Shown: one piece after another, positions 17,372 to 25,376 of the stretch
How the letters are laid out: each line of letters opens with the position of its first letter
Numbering within the stretch: the stretch's first letter is position 1
Origin: Bacteroidales bacterium
GTDB lineage: Bacteria; Bacteroidota; Bacteroidia; Bacteroidales; UBA932
Assembly: GCA_017428325.1 (NCBI GenBank)
Contig: JAFRRA010000002.1
Location: 310,001-374,000 of the forward strand
Length of the DNA: 64,000 nt
Direction of reading: 5' to 3'
Made by a program: the position numbers and the translations under genes
Notes under the pieces: model-generated
What the model was told of the DNA's origin: nothing
Seen by the model: the letters and a program-made list of their open reading frames with translations, nothing else
Databases searched by the model: none

Positions 17372-18793
17372 ATGAAGCAGCTTAAGGAACTATTTGAACA
17401 ATATACGGGAAAGAAGGCCGTTACCTGCGATGAACTGCCCCAGAGCGGAAGCAACCGCAGGTATTTCCGTCTTCAGGCGGAAGGAATATCGCTGATTGGG
17501 GCGATGGGAACCTCTGTGGAAGAGAACAATGCGTTTATATGTCTGGCCCGTCATTTCAGGGAGGCCGGGCTGAACGTGCCGGAAGTTTATGTCTCATCTC
17601 CGGACAAGGTATACTATCTCCAGGAAGACCTGGGAACGGTATCCCTCTTTGACGCAATCTCTTCCGGAAGGCAGAAAGGATCCTATAACGTCAAGGAAGT
17701 GGCCCTGCTGAAAAAGACTATGGCTCTTCTTCCGAAGTTCCAGTTTGAGGGAGGAAGGGACCTGGACTATTCCGCCTGCTATCCGCAGCCTGAATTTGAC
17801 GAGAGGAATATCTGGTTCGACTTCAACTATTTCAAGTACAGTTTCCTGAAAACCAGCGGTCTGGACTTCAGCGAGATCCGTCTGTACGAGGATATGAAAA
17901 AGATGGCGGCGGACCTTCTGGGGGTAATGCGGGGAAACACTTTCATGTATCGCGATTTCCAGGCCAGGAACGTAATGCTGAAGGACGGAAAGCAGCCTTA
18001 TTTCATAGACTTCCAGGGAGGAAGGAAAGGGCCTTTCTACTATGACATTGCCTCTTTCGTATGGCAGGCACGTGCCAACTATTCGGATGAGCTGAAGGAT
18101 ATCCTGATAAAAGTCTACAAGAAGGAACTCAAGAAATACATGATGGTTCCCGACAAGGAGTTCGAGAAGAATCTCAGGCTGTTCGTGCTCTTCAGGACAC
18201 TGCAGGTGCTGGGAGCCTACGGATTCCGGGGATATTTCGAGAAGAAGCCTCATTTCCTCCAGAGCATCCCGTTCGCTATCGAGAACCTAAGGAAACTCAT
18301 AAAGAAACCGTTCACGGAATATCCGTATCTGCAGCAGGTTCTGACGGAACTTACCAAGATGCGCCAGCTCAGGGATCTTCGCCGGGACGTCACGCTTGAA
18401 GTCCACATCTTCTCGTTCGCGTACAAGAAAGGCATTCCGATGGACGACAGCGGAAACGGAGGCGGATATGTTTTCGACTGCCGCGGTCTGGAGAATCCCG
18501 GAAAGTTCGAGAGGTATAAGACATTTACCGGCCTGGACGAGCCTGTTATCAAATTCCTTGAGGACGAGGGCGGAATCAAGAAGTATCTGGCCAATGTCTA
18601 TGACATCGTGGACCCTCACGTAAAGAGGTTTGTGGAGAGGAAGTTCACTCACCTGCAGGTATGTTTCGGCTGTACCGGAGGCCAGCACCGCAGTGTTTAC
18701 TGCGCCCGCCATCTGGCAGACCACATTTCAAAGAAATTCAACGTGAGGGTGAAGCTTACCCATCGCGAACTTGATATTGAAGAGGAAGTATAG
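17372..18793 (+). CDS. AmgK-like sugar kinase fused to a RapZ C-terminal domain
   Basis: The 473-residue product has two domains. Residues about 1-310 form an APH-type phosphotransferase with catalytic Asp195 in YRDFQARN, Asn200, and the metal-binding Asp213 in FIDFQGG. This is the layout of AmgK, which phosphorylates MurNAc/GlcNAc at C1 in cell-wall recycling. Residues about 335-473 match the RapZ C-terminal domain, with HIFSFAYKKG from His345 and CTGGQHRSV from Cys434. In enterobacteria this domain senses glucosamine-6-phosphate and controls glmS. The next gene, a MurU-like nucleotidyltransferase seven bases away, supports a recycling role. The RapZ part may tune the kinase to amino-sugar status (inference). 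Confidence 0.8.
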   Translation: MKQLKELFEQYTGKKAVTCDELPQSGSNRRYFRLQAEGISLIGAMGTSVEENNAFICLARHFREAGLNVPEVYVSSPDKVYYLQEDLGTVSLFDAISSGRQKGSYNVKEVALLKKTMALLPKFQFEGGRDLDYSACYPQPEFDERNIWFDFNYFKYSFLKTSGLDFSEIRLYEDMKKMAADLLGVMRGNTFMYRDFQARNVMLKDGKQPYFIDFQGGRKGPFYYDIASFVWQARANYSDELKDILIKVYKKELKKYMMVPDKEFEKNLRLFVLFRTLQVLGAYGFRGYFEKKPHFLQSIPFAIENLRKLIKKPFTEYPYLQQVLTELTKMRQLRDLRRDVTLEVHIFSFAYKKGIPMDDSGNGGGYVFDCRGLENPGKFERYKTFTGLDEPVIKFLEDEGGIKKYLANVYDIVDPHVKRFVERKFTHLQVCFGCTGGQHRSVYCARHLADHISKKFNVRVKLTHRELDIEEEV

Positions 18794-18799
18794 TCCTGG

Positions 18800-19609
18800 A
18801 TGAAGGCCCTGATATTCGCAGCGGGATTGGGAACAAGGCTAAGGCCTTTGACCGACGACAGGCCCAAGGCTCTGGTCGAGGTCGGCGGCAGGAGCCTTCT
18901 GGAGTGGCAGCTGTTGAACCTCTCCTCCTACGGCTTTAAGGATATCGTGATAAATGTCCACCATTTCGGACAGATGGTGGAAGATGCTGTAAAAGAGTTC
19001 TTCAAGAAGAATCCCCGTTGCGGCCTGAAGGTTCAGTTTTCAGAGGAATTTGACCTTCTCCGCGATACGGGAGGCGGAATCCGCCACGCTTCTTCCCTGC
19101 TCTCTGACGGGGAGCCTTTCCTGGTACATAACGTGGATATACTTTCTAATCTGGACCTTGGAAAATTCTATTCTTCTTCCTGCCGGAAACTCAGAAGCGG
19201 GGAGACTCTTTCCTGCGTTGTGGTGAGCGGAAGGTATTCGGACCGCAGGCTGCTTTTCGATTCCGGGATGAGACTTTGCGGCTGGGAGAACATAAAGACT
19301 TTCCTGGTCAAAAGTCCTTATGAAGACATTTCCCGGCTTTCAGGCCTGGAGGAGGCTCATTCAATTCTCGAATCGATGGGGATGAGGCCTTACGCCTTTG
19401 GCGGAATACACGTGGTTTCCCCTAAGGCCCTTGAGGTGATGGCTGGCTGGCCGGAGAAATTCCCTATAGTGGATTTCTATCTTGACAACGCCTCGGAATA
19501 CAGGATAGAAGGCAGGTTTTTCAGCCGGCTGAAGCTGATAGACGTGGGACGTCTGGAGCATCTTCCCGTCGCTGAGGAATTCCTCAACAAGAAAAAATTG
19601 ACGCTATGA
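18800..19609 (+). CDS. MurU-like sugar-1-phosphate nucleotidyltransferase
   Basis: The 269-residue cytosolic enzyme carries the nucleotidyltransferase signature GLGTRLRPLTDDRPKAL at residues 9-25. A downstream VHNVDIL, with Asp as metal ligand, and a late EKFPIVDFYLD segment follow. Size and motifs match MurU, which turns MurNAc-1-phosphate into UDP-MurNAc. Directly following an AmgK-like kinase, it completes the AmgK-MurU shortcut known from pseudomonads and Tannerella. Another sugar is possible. Its stop overlaps the fabG start by four bases (ATGA). Confidence 0.78.
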   Translation: MKALIFAAGLGTRLRPLTDDRPKALVEVGGRSLLEWQLLNLSSYGFKDIVINVHHFGQMVEDAVKEFFKKNPRCGLKVQFSEEFDLLRDTGGGIRHASSLLSDGEPFLVHNVDILSNLDLGKFYSSSCRKLRSGETLSCVVVSGRYSDRRLLFDSGMRLCGWENIKTFLVKSPYEDISRLSGLEEAHSILESMGMRPYAFGGIHVVSPKALEVMAGWPEKFPIVDFYLDNASEYRIEGRFFSRLKLIDVGRLEHLPVAEEFLNKKKLTL

Positions 19610-20334
19610 AATATGCACTCGTAACCGGAGGCAGCCGTGGGATAGGGGCTGCCATATGCAAGGCTCTTGCAAAAGAGGGTTATCCCGTAATTATCAATTA
19701 TGTCAGCCGTGAGGATGCGGCTCAGGAGGTGAAACGTGAAATTGAAACGGCCGGAGGAACGGCTGAGCTTCTGAAGTTCAACGTGGCTGACCTTAAGGAA
19801 ACGGACGCCGCCCTGGACGGCTGGATGGCCTCACATCCGGATGATTACATTGCGATTCTGGTAAACAACGCCGGAATCCGCAGGGACGGCCTGATGATGT
19901 GGATGGAGGATGCGGACTGGTACGATGTGGTAAACATCCATCTTAACGGATTCTTCCATACCACTCGCAAACTCATAACCCCGATGGCCAAGAAGAAATG
20001 GGGCAGGGTGGTCAGTGTTGCGTCCCTGTCCGGAATCAAGGGTATGCCGGGACAGACCAATTACTCGGCGGCAAAGGGCGGAGTGATTGCGGCAACCAAG
20101 GCGCTGGCCCTGGAAGTCGCCAAACGCAAGGTTACCGTCAATGCCGTGGCTCCGGGATTCGTTGAGACTGACATGACCAGGGAACTGGACCAGAATACAC
20201 TGCGTGACACAATTCCGGCCGGGAGATTCGGGACGGCTGAAGAAGTTGCGGACCTTGTAACGTTCCTCGCTTCCGACAAGGCCGGATACATCACAGGCCA
20301 GGTTGTGGAAATCAACGGAGGACTGAACACCTGA
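19606..20334 (+). CDS. fabG: 3-oxoacyl-ACP reductase (FabG-type SDR)
   Basis: The 242-residue short-chain dehydrogenase has TGGSRGIG near the N-terminus for NADPH, the NNAG motif and the catalytic set Ser140, Tyr153 and Lys157 (YSAAK). It ends in the family's ITGQVVEINGG. It would reduce 3-ketoacyl-ACP. Set just before an LpxL-like acyltransferase, ACP and a ketosynthase pair, it probably serves this operon's dedicated chain assembly rather than bulk fatty-acid synthesis. This follows from context and is not proven. Confidence 0.85.
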   Translation: MKYALVTGGSRGIGAAICKALAKEGYPVIINYVSREDAAQEVKREIETAGGTAELLKFNVADLKETDAALDGWMASHPDDYIAILVNNAGIRRDGLMMWMEDADWYDVVNIHLNGFFHTTRKLITPMAKKKWGRVVSVASLSGIKGMPGQTNYSAAKGGVIAATKALALEVAKRKVTVNAVAPGFVETDMTRELDQNTLRDTIPAGRFGTAEEVADLVTFLASDKAGYITGQVVEINGGLNT

Positions 20335-20338
20335 CGAT

Positions 20339-21244
20339 ATGCCGGAGTGGAAAGGTAAAACGGAAGGCGGAGACACCAATCAGGGGCTTCTTCTGCGCAT
20401 TCTCAAGAGGGTGGATATCAGGATAATCTACTGTTTCCTGCCTTTTGCCGTGATCTATTATCTGATAGCGGCAAGGAAGAGAGCCGGCGCGATCTGGTCA
20501 TATCTGAGGCACAGGCAGGGATTCTCCTTTGCCGGAGCCTGCTGGGGAACTTTCCGCAACCATCTTCTTTTTTCCCGATTCCTTATGGACCGATTCTATG
20601 TCTATGCCGGGCACAAGGACCGTTTCTCCGTGCCTCAGCTCGACAAGGAAGTTGTGGCAAAGTATTTTTCCACACCAAATCCTCTGGTTATGGTGAGTGC
20701 CCACATCGGAAACTTCGAGATTTCATCCTATGTGTGCGGCCACCTTCCAAAGAAACTCAACGTCCTTGCATTTGCCGGGGAAACCGAGCAGATGCAGAAG
20801 TTCCGTTCCGAGGCTATGGGTGTCAACAACATCGAGATGATTCCGGTAAGCGAGGATATGAGCCATATCTTCAAGATGAACGATGTCATAAGGGACTGCG
20901 AGGCCATAACTATGGCGGGAGACCGGGTTTTTACAGGAAGACGCAACCACAAGTTCACGTTCCTCGGCAAGGAGGCAATGTTCCCGACAGGAATCTACAC
21001 TATCGCCGAGAAGTACAATGCTGACATAATCGCGATGTTCATCTTGGGAACGAAGAAGTTTTTCCATTACAGGGTTTATGTAGAACCGATAAAGATAGAT
21101 CCGGAAATTAAAGGCAGGGATGCCAGGGCCAGAGCTTACGGGCAGGCTTATGTCAGCATTCTGGAAAAAGTCATAAAGGAAAATCCTCTGCAGTGGTTCA
21201 ATTTCTACGACTTCTGGAAAATAGAGGAAAATACGACGGATTGA
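20339..21244 (+). CDS. LpxL/HtrB-like acyltransferase
   Basis: The 301-residue protein has an N-terminal membrane anchor (about 25-43) and the HX4E acyltransferase core His-Ile-Gly-Asn-Phe-Glu in MVSAHIGNFEIS. A basic GDRVFTGRRNHKF stretch and a C-terminal PLQWFNFYDFW typical of LpxL relatives follow. LpxL enzymes add acyl chains from ACP to lipid A. Relatives in aryl-polyene and flexirubin clusters are thought to attach the polyketide chain to its lipid carrier. It follows fabG by four bases; after it comes a 38-base gap before the ACP gene. Confidence 0.8.
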   Translation: MPEWKGKTEGGDTNQGLLLRILKRVDIRIIYCFLPFAVIYYLIAARKRAGAIWSYLRHRQGFSFAGACWGTFRNHLLFSRFLMDRFYVYAGHKDRFSVPQLDKEVVAKYFSTPNPLVMVSAHIGNFEISSYVCGHLPKKLNVLAFAGETEQMQKFRSEAMGVNNIEMIPVSEDMSHIFKMNDVIRDCEAITMAGDRVFTGRRNHKFTFLGKEAMFPTGIYTIAEKYNADIIAMFILGTKKFFHYRVYVEPIKIDPEIKGRDARARAYGQAYVSILEKVIKENPLQWFNFYDFWKIEENTTD

Positions 21245-21282
21245 AAATTTTTGTAAATTGCGCCCCTTAAACCTCATTTTGT

Positions 21283-21531
21283 ATGGATACACTGAAACTG
21301 AAAGCTCAGATAATAGATGCGTTGAACCTGGAAGAGCTTACGCCTGAGGATATTAAAGACGAGACACCATTATTCGGCCCGGAGGGGCTCGGATTTGACT
21401 CCATAGATGCCCTGGAGCTTCTTGTGCTCCTGGAAAAGAATTACGGCATTAAGTTCACAGACCCTTCCAAAGCGAAGAGCATCCTTGTGAGCGTGGGAGA
21501 AATTGCCCGCTATATTGAAGCCAACAAGTAA
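21283..21531 (+). CDS. Acyl carrier protein (specialised)
   Basis: The 82-residue acidic four-helix protein has the phosphopantetheine site Ser40 in GFDSIDALEL. The stretch before it, PEGLGFDSID, and the wide departure from housekeeping ACP mark it as the dedicated carrier found beside polyene-type ketosynthases. It precedes the ketosynthase by nine bases. The 38-base upstream gap holds no exact TAnnTTTG box. Confidence 0.88.
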   Translation: MDTLKLKAQIIDALNLEELTPEDIKDETPLFGPEGLGFDSIDALELLVLLEKNYGIKFTDPSKAKSILVSVGEIARYIEANK

Positions 21532-21540
21532 TTTTCTCTG

Positions 21541-22740
21541 ATGTGTGGACGGATAGCCATAACCGGTGCCGGTATAGTTTCCGCTTTGGGAACAGGTCTT
21601 GACGAGACCTGCCGTTCCCTAATGGAAAATATCTGTCCTATAGCTCCACCAAAACATCTCAAGACCATACATTCCAACCTTCCTTGCGGGGAGGTTGATT
21701 TGTCTGATGCCCAGCTCTATGACCTCTGCCACGAGGATCGGGGACGGGTTCTTTCCCGTTCATCCCTTCTTGGTATAGTGGCTGCAAGGCAGGCCCAGGA
21801 GGATGCCTCCCTGGTCCCTGGAGACAGAGTTGCATTCATTAACGGCACTACGGTTGGCGGAATGGACATTACTGAGCGTTATTATAAGCAGTATTTTCAG
21901 GGCTCTGATTATGATGCCCTTATCCCGCTTCACCTGGACGGTGTCTCTACTGATGCCATTGCAGACAGCCTGGAGTGCGATGTGGTGTTCACCGATGTGA
22001 TTTCAACTGCATGCAGTGCGGCTGCCAATGCCATAGCAATGGGCGCTGAACTGATAGAAAGCGGCAGGTTCGACATCGTTATTGCAGGCGGAACAGAATG
22101 CCTTTCAAAATACCATCTGAACGGATTCAATTCCCTTATGATTCTTTCCCAGGAGCCTTGCCGGCCGTTTGACGCTGGGCGAAAGGGGCTTAACCTGGGA
22201 GAGGGAGCGGCTTATATTGTTCTGGAAAGCAAGGCTCACGCCAAGGAAAGGGGCGCGAGAATCCGTGCATTCCTGTCCGGGTGGGGAAACACCTGCGATG
22301 CCTATCACCAGACGGCATCTTCTCCAGACGGAGCCGGGGCCCTCGAGGCAATGCTGAAGGCTATTCAAGTAGCGCGTCTGCAGCCCTCAGACATTGATTA
22401 CGTGAATGCCCACGGTACTGGAACGGAGAACAACGACCTGTCTGAAGGCAAGGCGCTTATGAGCCTTTTCGGAGACAGGATGCCTTATGTGGGCTCCACC
22501 AAGTGCTTCACCGGCCACGCCACAAGCGCGGCTGCGGGGCTGGAAGCCGTTATCAGCATACTGTGCCTTGAGCACGGCTTTGTTCCTGCAAATCTCAGGT
22601 TCAGGACAAAAGATCCCGGGCTGGATTTTTCTCCAGTAGCCGAGAAAAAAGAAAACATTAAACTGAATCACGTGCTCTCCAATTCCTTCGGGTTCGGGGG
22701 CAACGATTCTTCACTTATATTCTCACGTGCAGAGTTATGA
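21541..22740 (+). CDS. Beta-ketoacyl-ACP synthase (FabF-like, pathway-specific)
   Basis: The 399-residue thiolase-fold condensing enzyme has an intact triad: Cys158 in ISTACSAAAN, His291 in NAHGTGTENND and His326 in CFTGHATSAA. It extends acyl-ACP chains with malonyl-ACP. The adjoining gene, overlapping by four bases (ATGA), encodes a second ketosynthase-like protein without the Cys. The pair therefore resembles the KS/chain-length-factor heterodimers of type II polyketide and aryl-polyene systems. Confidence 0.88.
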   Translation: MCGRIAITGAGIVSALGTGLDETCRSLMENICPIAPPKHLKTIHSNLPCGEVDLSDAQLYDLCHEDRGRVLSRSSLLGIVAARQAQEDASLVPGDRVAFINGTTVGGMDITERYYKQYFQGSDYDALIPLHLDGVSTDAIADSLECDVVFTDVISTACSAAANAIAMGAELIESGRFDIVIAGGTECLSKYHLNGFNSLMILSQEPCRPFDAGRKGLNLGEGAAYIVLESKAHAKERGARIRAFLSGWGNTCDAYHQTASSPDGAGALEAMLKAIQVARLQPSDIDYVNAHGTGTENNDLSEGKALMSLFGDRMPYVGSTKCFTGHATSAAAGLEAVISILCLEHGFVPANLRFRTKDPGLDFSPVAEKKENIKLNHVLSNSFGFGGNDSSLIFSRAEL

Positions 22741-23690
22741 AAAGAAGTCCGGTTTACATAAAGGCGTCTTCCCATATCTGTGCACAGGAGCCTTTCAGCA
22801 CGCTGGAGAGTTTTTCCCCACTGCCTCAGGACGGGGCGATGGTCCTTTGCAAGGATCCGGATTTCAGGCCGTTTATCCCGCCGATGGTATCCAGGAGGAT
22901 GAATTCCATAGTAAAGCGCAGCATAGCCGTTTCAAGGCATGTGCTGGACAAAGCGGGAATCCAAAGCCCAGATGCCATTATTTCCGGAACCGGAATAGGA
23001 TGCGTAGGGGATACGGAGGTGTTCCTTAAACAGATGCTGGACAATGGGGAAAATATGCTGAACCCTTCCAGGTTCATTTGCTCCACCCCGAACACAATCG
23101 GTTCCCAGATAGCCATTTATCTCGGAAGCCGAGGATTTAACTCAACTCACGTAAACGATATGTTTGCCTTCGAGGGAGCTCTTCTGGAAAGCGTTATGCT
23201 GTTGCAGAAGGGAAGTGTGGAAAACGTTCTTCTTTGTGCGGCGGACCAGATGACGGACGGCCTTTACGGCCTTCTGGACAGGGATGCCTTCTGGAAAGGA
23301 ATTCCGGTTTCCGAAGGTGCTGTGGGATTTGTTCTTTCAAACTCTCCCGGAGGAGTTGCCGTTGATGATGTTATGCTGACCCGCAGCAACCCGTCGTGGG
23401 AGGTGGACCGTATACTCCGGGAAAACTCTCTGGAATGGAAAGACATAGACGCAGTGGTCACTTCTCTTCTTCCGGGAGAATCGTCAGAAAGGTTCGCATT
23501 TGTTCCCGAAGGGGTTCAGATGCTGACATACAAACAGTATTGCGGGCAGTATTTCACCGCATCCGCCTTTGGTCTGCTTTATTGCGGGGAGGTTTTGCAA
23601 AGAAGGGGGAAGAGTGGAAGGATTCTCCTTGCATCCTGTAACAGAGGCACTTATTCATTCATCTTGACTAGCAGCGTATGTACAAACTGA
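22737..23690 (+). CDS. Ketosynthase-like chain-length factor (no active-site Cys)
   Basis: The 317-residue protein has the thiolase-like fold pattern of the 'beta-ketoacyl synthase chain length factor' family. Where the ketosynthase has S-T-A-C it reads S-T-H-V (Val139), and neither the NAHGTGT nor the GHA histidine motif is present, so it should not condense chains. Such partners form heterodimers with the active ketosynthase and set product length. It overlaps the upstream ketosynthase (4 bases) and the downstream transporter gene (13 bases). Confidence 0.78.
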   Translation: MKRSPVYIKASSHICAQEPFSTLESFSPLPQDGAMVLCKDPDFRPFIPPMVSRRMNSIVKRSIAVSRHVLDKAGIQSPDAIISGTGIGCVGDTEVFLKQMLDNGENMLNPSRFICSTPNTIGSQIAIYLGSRGFNSTHVNDMFAFEGALLESVMLLQKGSVENVLLCAADQMTDGLYGLLDRDAFWKGIPVSEGAVGFVLSNSPGGVAVDDVMLTRSNPSWEVDRILRENSLEWKDIDAVVTSLLPGESSERFAFVPEGVQMLTYKQYCGQYFTASAFGLLYCGEVLQRRGKSGRILLASCNRGTYSFILTSSVCTN

Positions 23691-24034
23691 TTCTTTTTTC
23701 CGTAATCCAGAGTGCTCTTCTTGTTGCGGGCCAGATGTTCCTCAAGTTCACGATGAACAGGATAGACAAGCTCGCGTTCACCTGGAAGTGCATAAAGCAG
23801 CTTTTCACGGACTATAACTTCCTGCTTTGCGGACTCTGTATGGGCGGAGCCTCGGTGCTCTGGTTCTATATCCTTAAAAACTATCCGTTCAGTGCCGCAT
23901 ACCCTATGATCAGTTTCAGCTACGTGCTTGGTCTGGTAGTTGCAGGACTTGTATTCCACGAGCACATTCCGTTTATCAGATATGTTGGTGTGGCTTTGAT
24001 AATTATAGGTGCAATACTGATCGTTCAGAAATGA
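23678..24034 (+). CDS. Small four-helix transporter (EamA/SMR-like)
   Basis: The 118-residue protein has four membrane segments (about 3-20, 45-65, 72-92 and 98-116). It has the drug/metabolite-transporter feel of SMR and ArnE/F proteins (YPFSAAYPMISFSYVLGLV, then GVALIIIGAILI at the end). Small DMT proteins often flip lipid-linked sugars or export small molecules. Its place between the chain-length factor and LolA, overlapping both genes, suggests it moves a lipid intermediate across the inner membrane. The substrate is unknown. Confidence 0.75.
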   Translation: MYKLILFSVIQSALLVAGQMFLKFTMNRIDKLAFTWKCIKQLFTDYNFLLCGLCMGGASVLWFYILKNYPFSAAYPMISFSYVLGLVVAGLVFHEHIPFIRYVGVALIIIGAILIVQK

Positions 24035-24633
24035 CAGGAAAGAGAATATTCATACTGGCTTTGCTGACTCTTGCCTTTGGATGGGCTTCTGCCCAGACTC
24101 CGCAGGATGATAAGGAGGCTTTTGCCCGCATAGTGTCCTCAACAACCGGTATGAAGACAATGACCGCGGATTTTGTTGAAACAAAGCATCTTCAGATGCT
24201 GGAGGAAGATGCCGTGCAAAGCGGAAAACTGTGGTACAAGGCTCCGTCTTACATGAGGTGGGAGTATGGCAGGGATTTCTACGGAGTGCTTTCACAAAAG
24301 GGCGCCTATATGGTTCGCGGAGGAAAAAGGGACGGAGCCCTGACAAGGGGATTCTCCCAGACCGGGAAAATGGTAACCGGGCTTATCAGCAATCTCAGCG
24401 ATAACCTCAAGGATTACAAGGTTTCATATGTCAAAGACGGCAAAGACCTGAAAATAACCACAGTGCCCACCAGTCCACGAATGAAGGGAATGGTGGATTC
24501 CGTGGTAATGAAATTTGATATCGCTACCGGCCTTATAAAGTCCTTCGAGATCCGCAACAACGCCGGATACACCCTGATCACGTTCTCCAACGTGAAAAAG
24601 GACTCTGAAATCGATCCTCAACTTTTCAATTAG
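24031..24633 (+). CDS. LolA-like periplasmic lipid/lipoprotein carrier
   Basis: The 200-residue product has a signal peptide (cut after WASA). The LolA-type beta fold is seen in MTADFVETKHLQML, the PSYMRWEYGRDFYGVL strand pair and a C-terminal YTLITFSNVKKD. LolA carries lipoproteins through the periplasm. Paralogues in aryl-polyene clusters are thought to carry the polyene lipid to the outer membrane together with the MMPL exporter, and here that exporter gene lies two genes downstream. It overlaps the small transporter gene by four bases. Confidence 0.82.
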   Translation: MTGKRIFILALLTLAFGWASAQTPQDDKEAFARIVSSTTGMKTMTADFVETKHLQMLEEDAVQSGKLWYKAPSYMRWEYGRDFYGVLSQKGAYMVRGGKRDGALTRGFSQTGKMVTGLISNLSDNLKDYKVSYVKDGKDLKITTVPTSPRMKGMVDSVVMKFDIATGLIKSFEIRNNAGYTLITFSNVKKDSEIDPQLFN

Positions 24634-24637
24634 CTTT

Positions 24638-25375
24638 ATGAGAGATCTGCCCTTGTGTTTCATAGTGCCGTTTTACAATAACGGAAAAACTGTAGGGGCA
24701 GTCATAACCGGCCTGAAGGAAGCCGGTTACAGTGTAATAGCCGTGAACGACGGCTCTACTGATTCCAGCCTGGAGAAAGCCAGGGAGGCAAATCCGGATT
24801 ATGTGGTTTCGTATGCCAGGAACCGTGGCAAGGGCTATGCCTTAAGGCAGGGTTTCAAGGCGGCTTGGGAGGAAGGTTTCCGCTACGCTATGGTCTTTGA
24901 CGCGGACGGGCAGCATACACTTACCGGAGCAAAGGCTATGATAGAGGCGGCTCTTGAACTTCCTGAAAAAGAAAGGGAAAGAACGATTATCATAGGCAGC
25001 CGCAACACTAGGGGAGCGGACGGCGGGGGAAAGTTTGCTAACAACTTCTCCAATTTCTGGCTGACGGTCCAGACCGGAAAGAAGATGGGCGACACCCAGA
25101 GCGGAATGAGGCTCTATCCTCTGGAGAAAATAGATAAGGTTCATTTTCTTGGGAACCGCTACGAGTTTGAGACTGAGATTCTTGTGAGGATGGCCTGGAG
25201 AGGTTTCCGCCTTATGGAAGTTCCGGTGGACGTGATTTATCCGGAGGACCGCGTAACCCATTTCCGAAGGGGAGCGGACTTTACCAGGATTTCTCTTATG
25301 AACACATTTCTTACGGGGGCGGCCGTCTTTTACGGCTACCCTCGTATGCTTATAGAAAAACTCAGGAGGAGATGA
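24638..25375 (+). CDS. Family 2 glycosyltransferase
   Basis: The 245-residue GT-A enzyme shows CFIVPFYNN at the N-terminus, AVNDGSTDSS for nucleotide-sugar binding and the metal-binding DADGQH. A late NRYEFETEILVRMAWRGF segment resembles dolichol-phosphate-mannose-synthase relatives. No membrane segment is obvious beyond a weakly hydrophobic C-terminus. Glycosyltransferases of this type occur in aryl-polyene clusters, and it may add a sugar to the operon's lipid. It starts four bases after lolA and ends one base before the exporter gene. Confidence 0.85.
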   Translation: MRDLPLCFIVPFYNNGKTVGAVITGLKEAGYSVIAVNDGSTDSSLEKAREANPDYVVSYARNRGKGYALRQGFKAAWEEGFRYAMVFDADGQHTLTGAKAMIEAALELPEKERERTIIIGSRNTRGADGGGKFANNFSNFWLTVQTGKKMGDTQSGMRLYPLEKIDKVHFLGNRYEFETEILVRMAWRGFRLMEVPVDVIYPEDRVTHFRRGADFTRISLMNTFLTGAAVFYGYPRMLIEKLRRR

Positions 25376-25376
25376 T

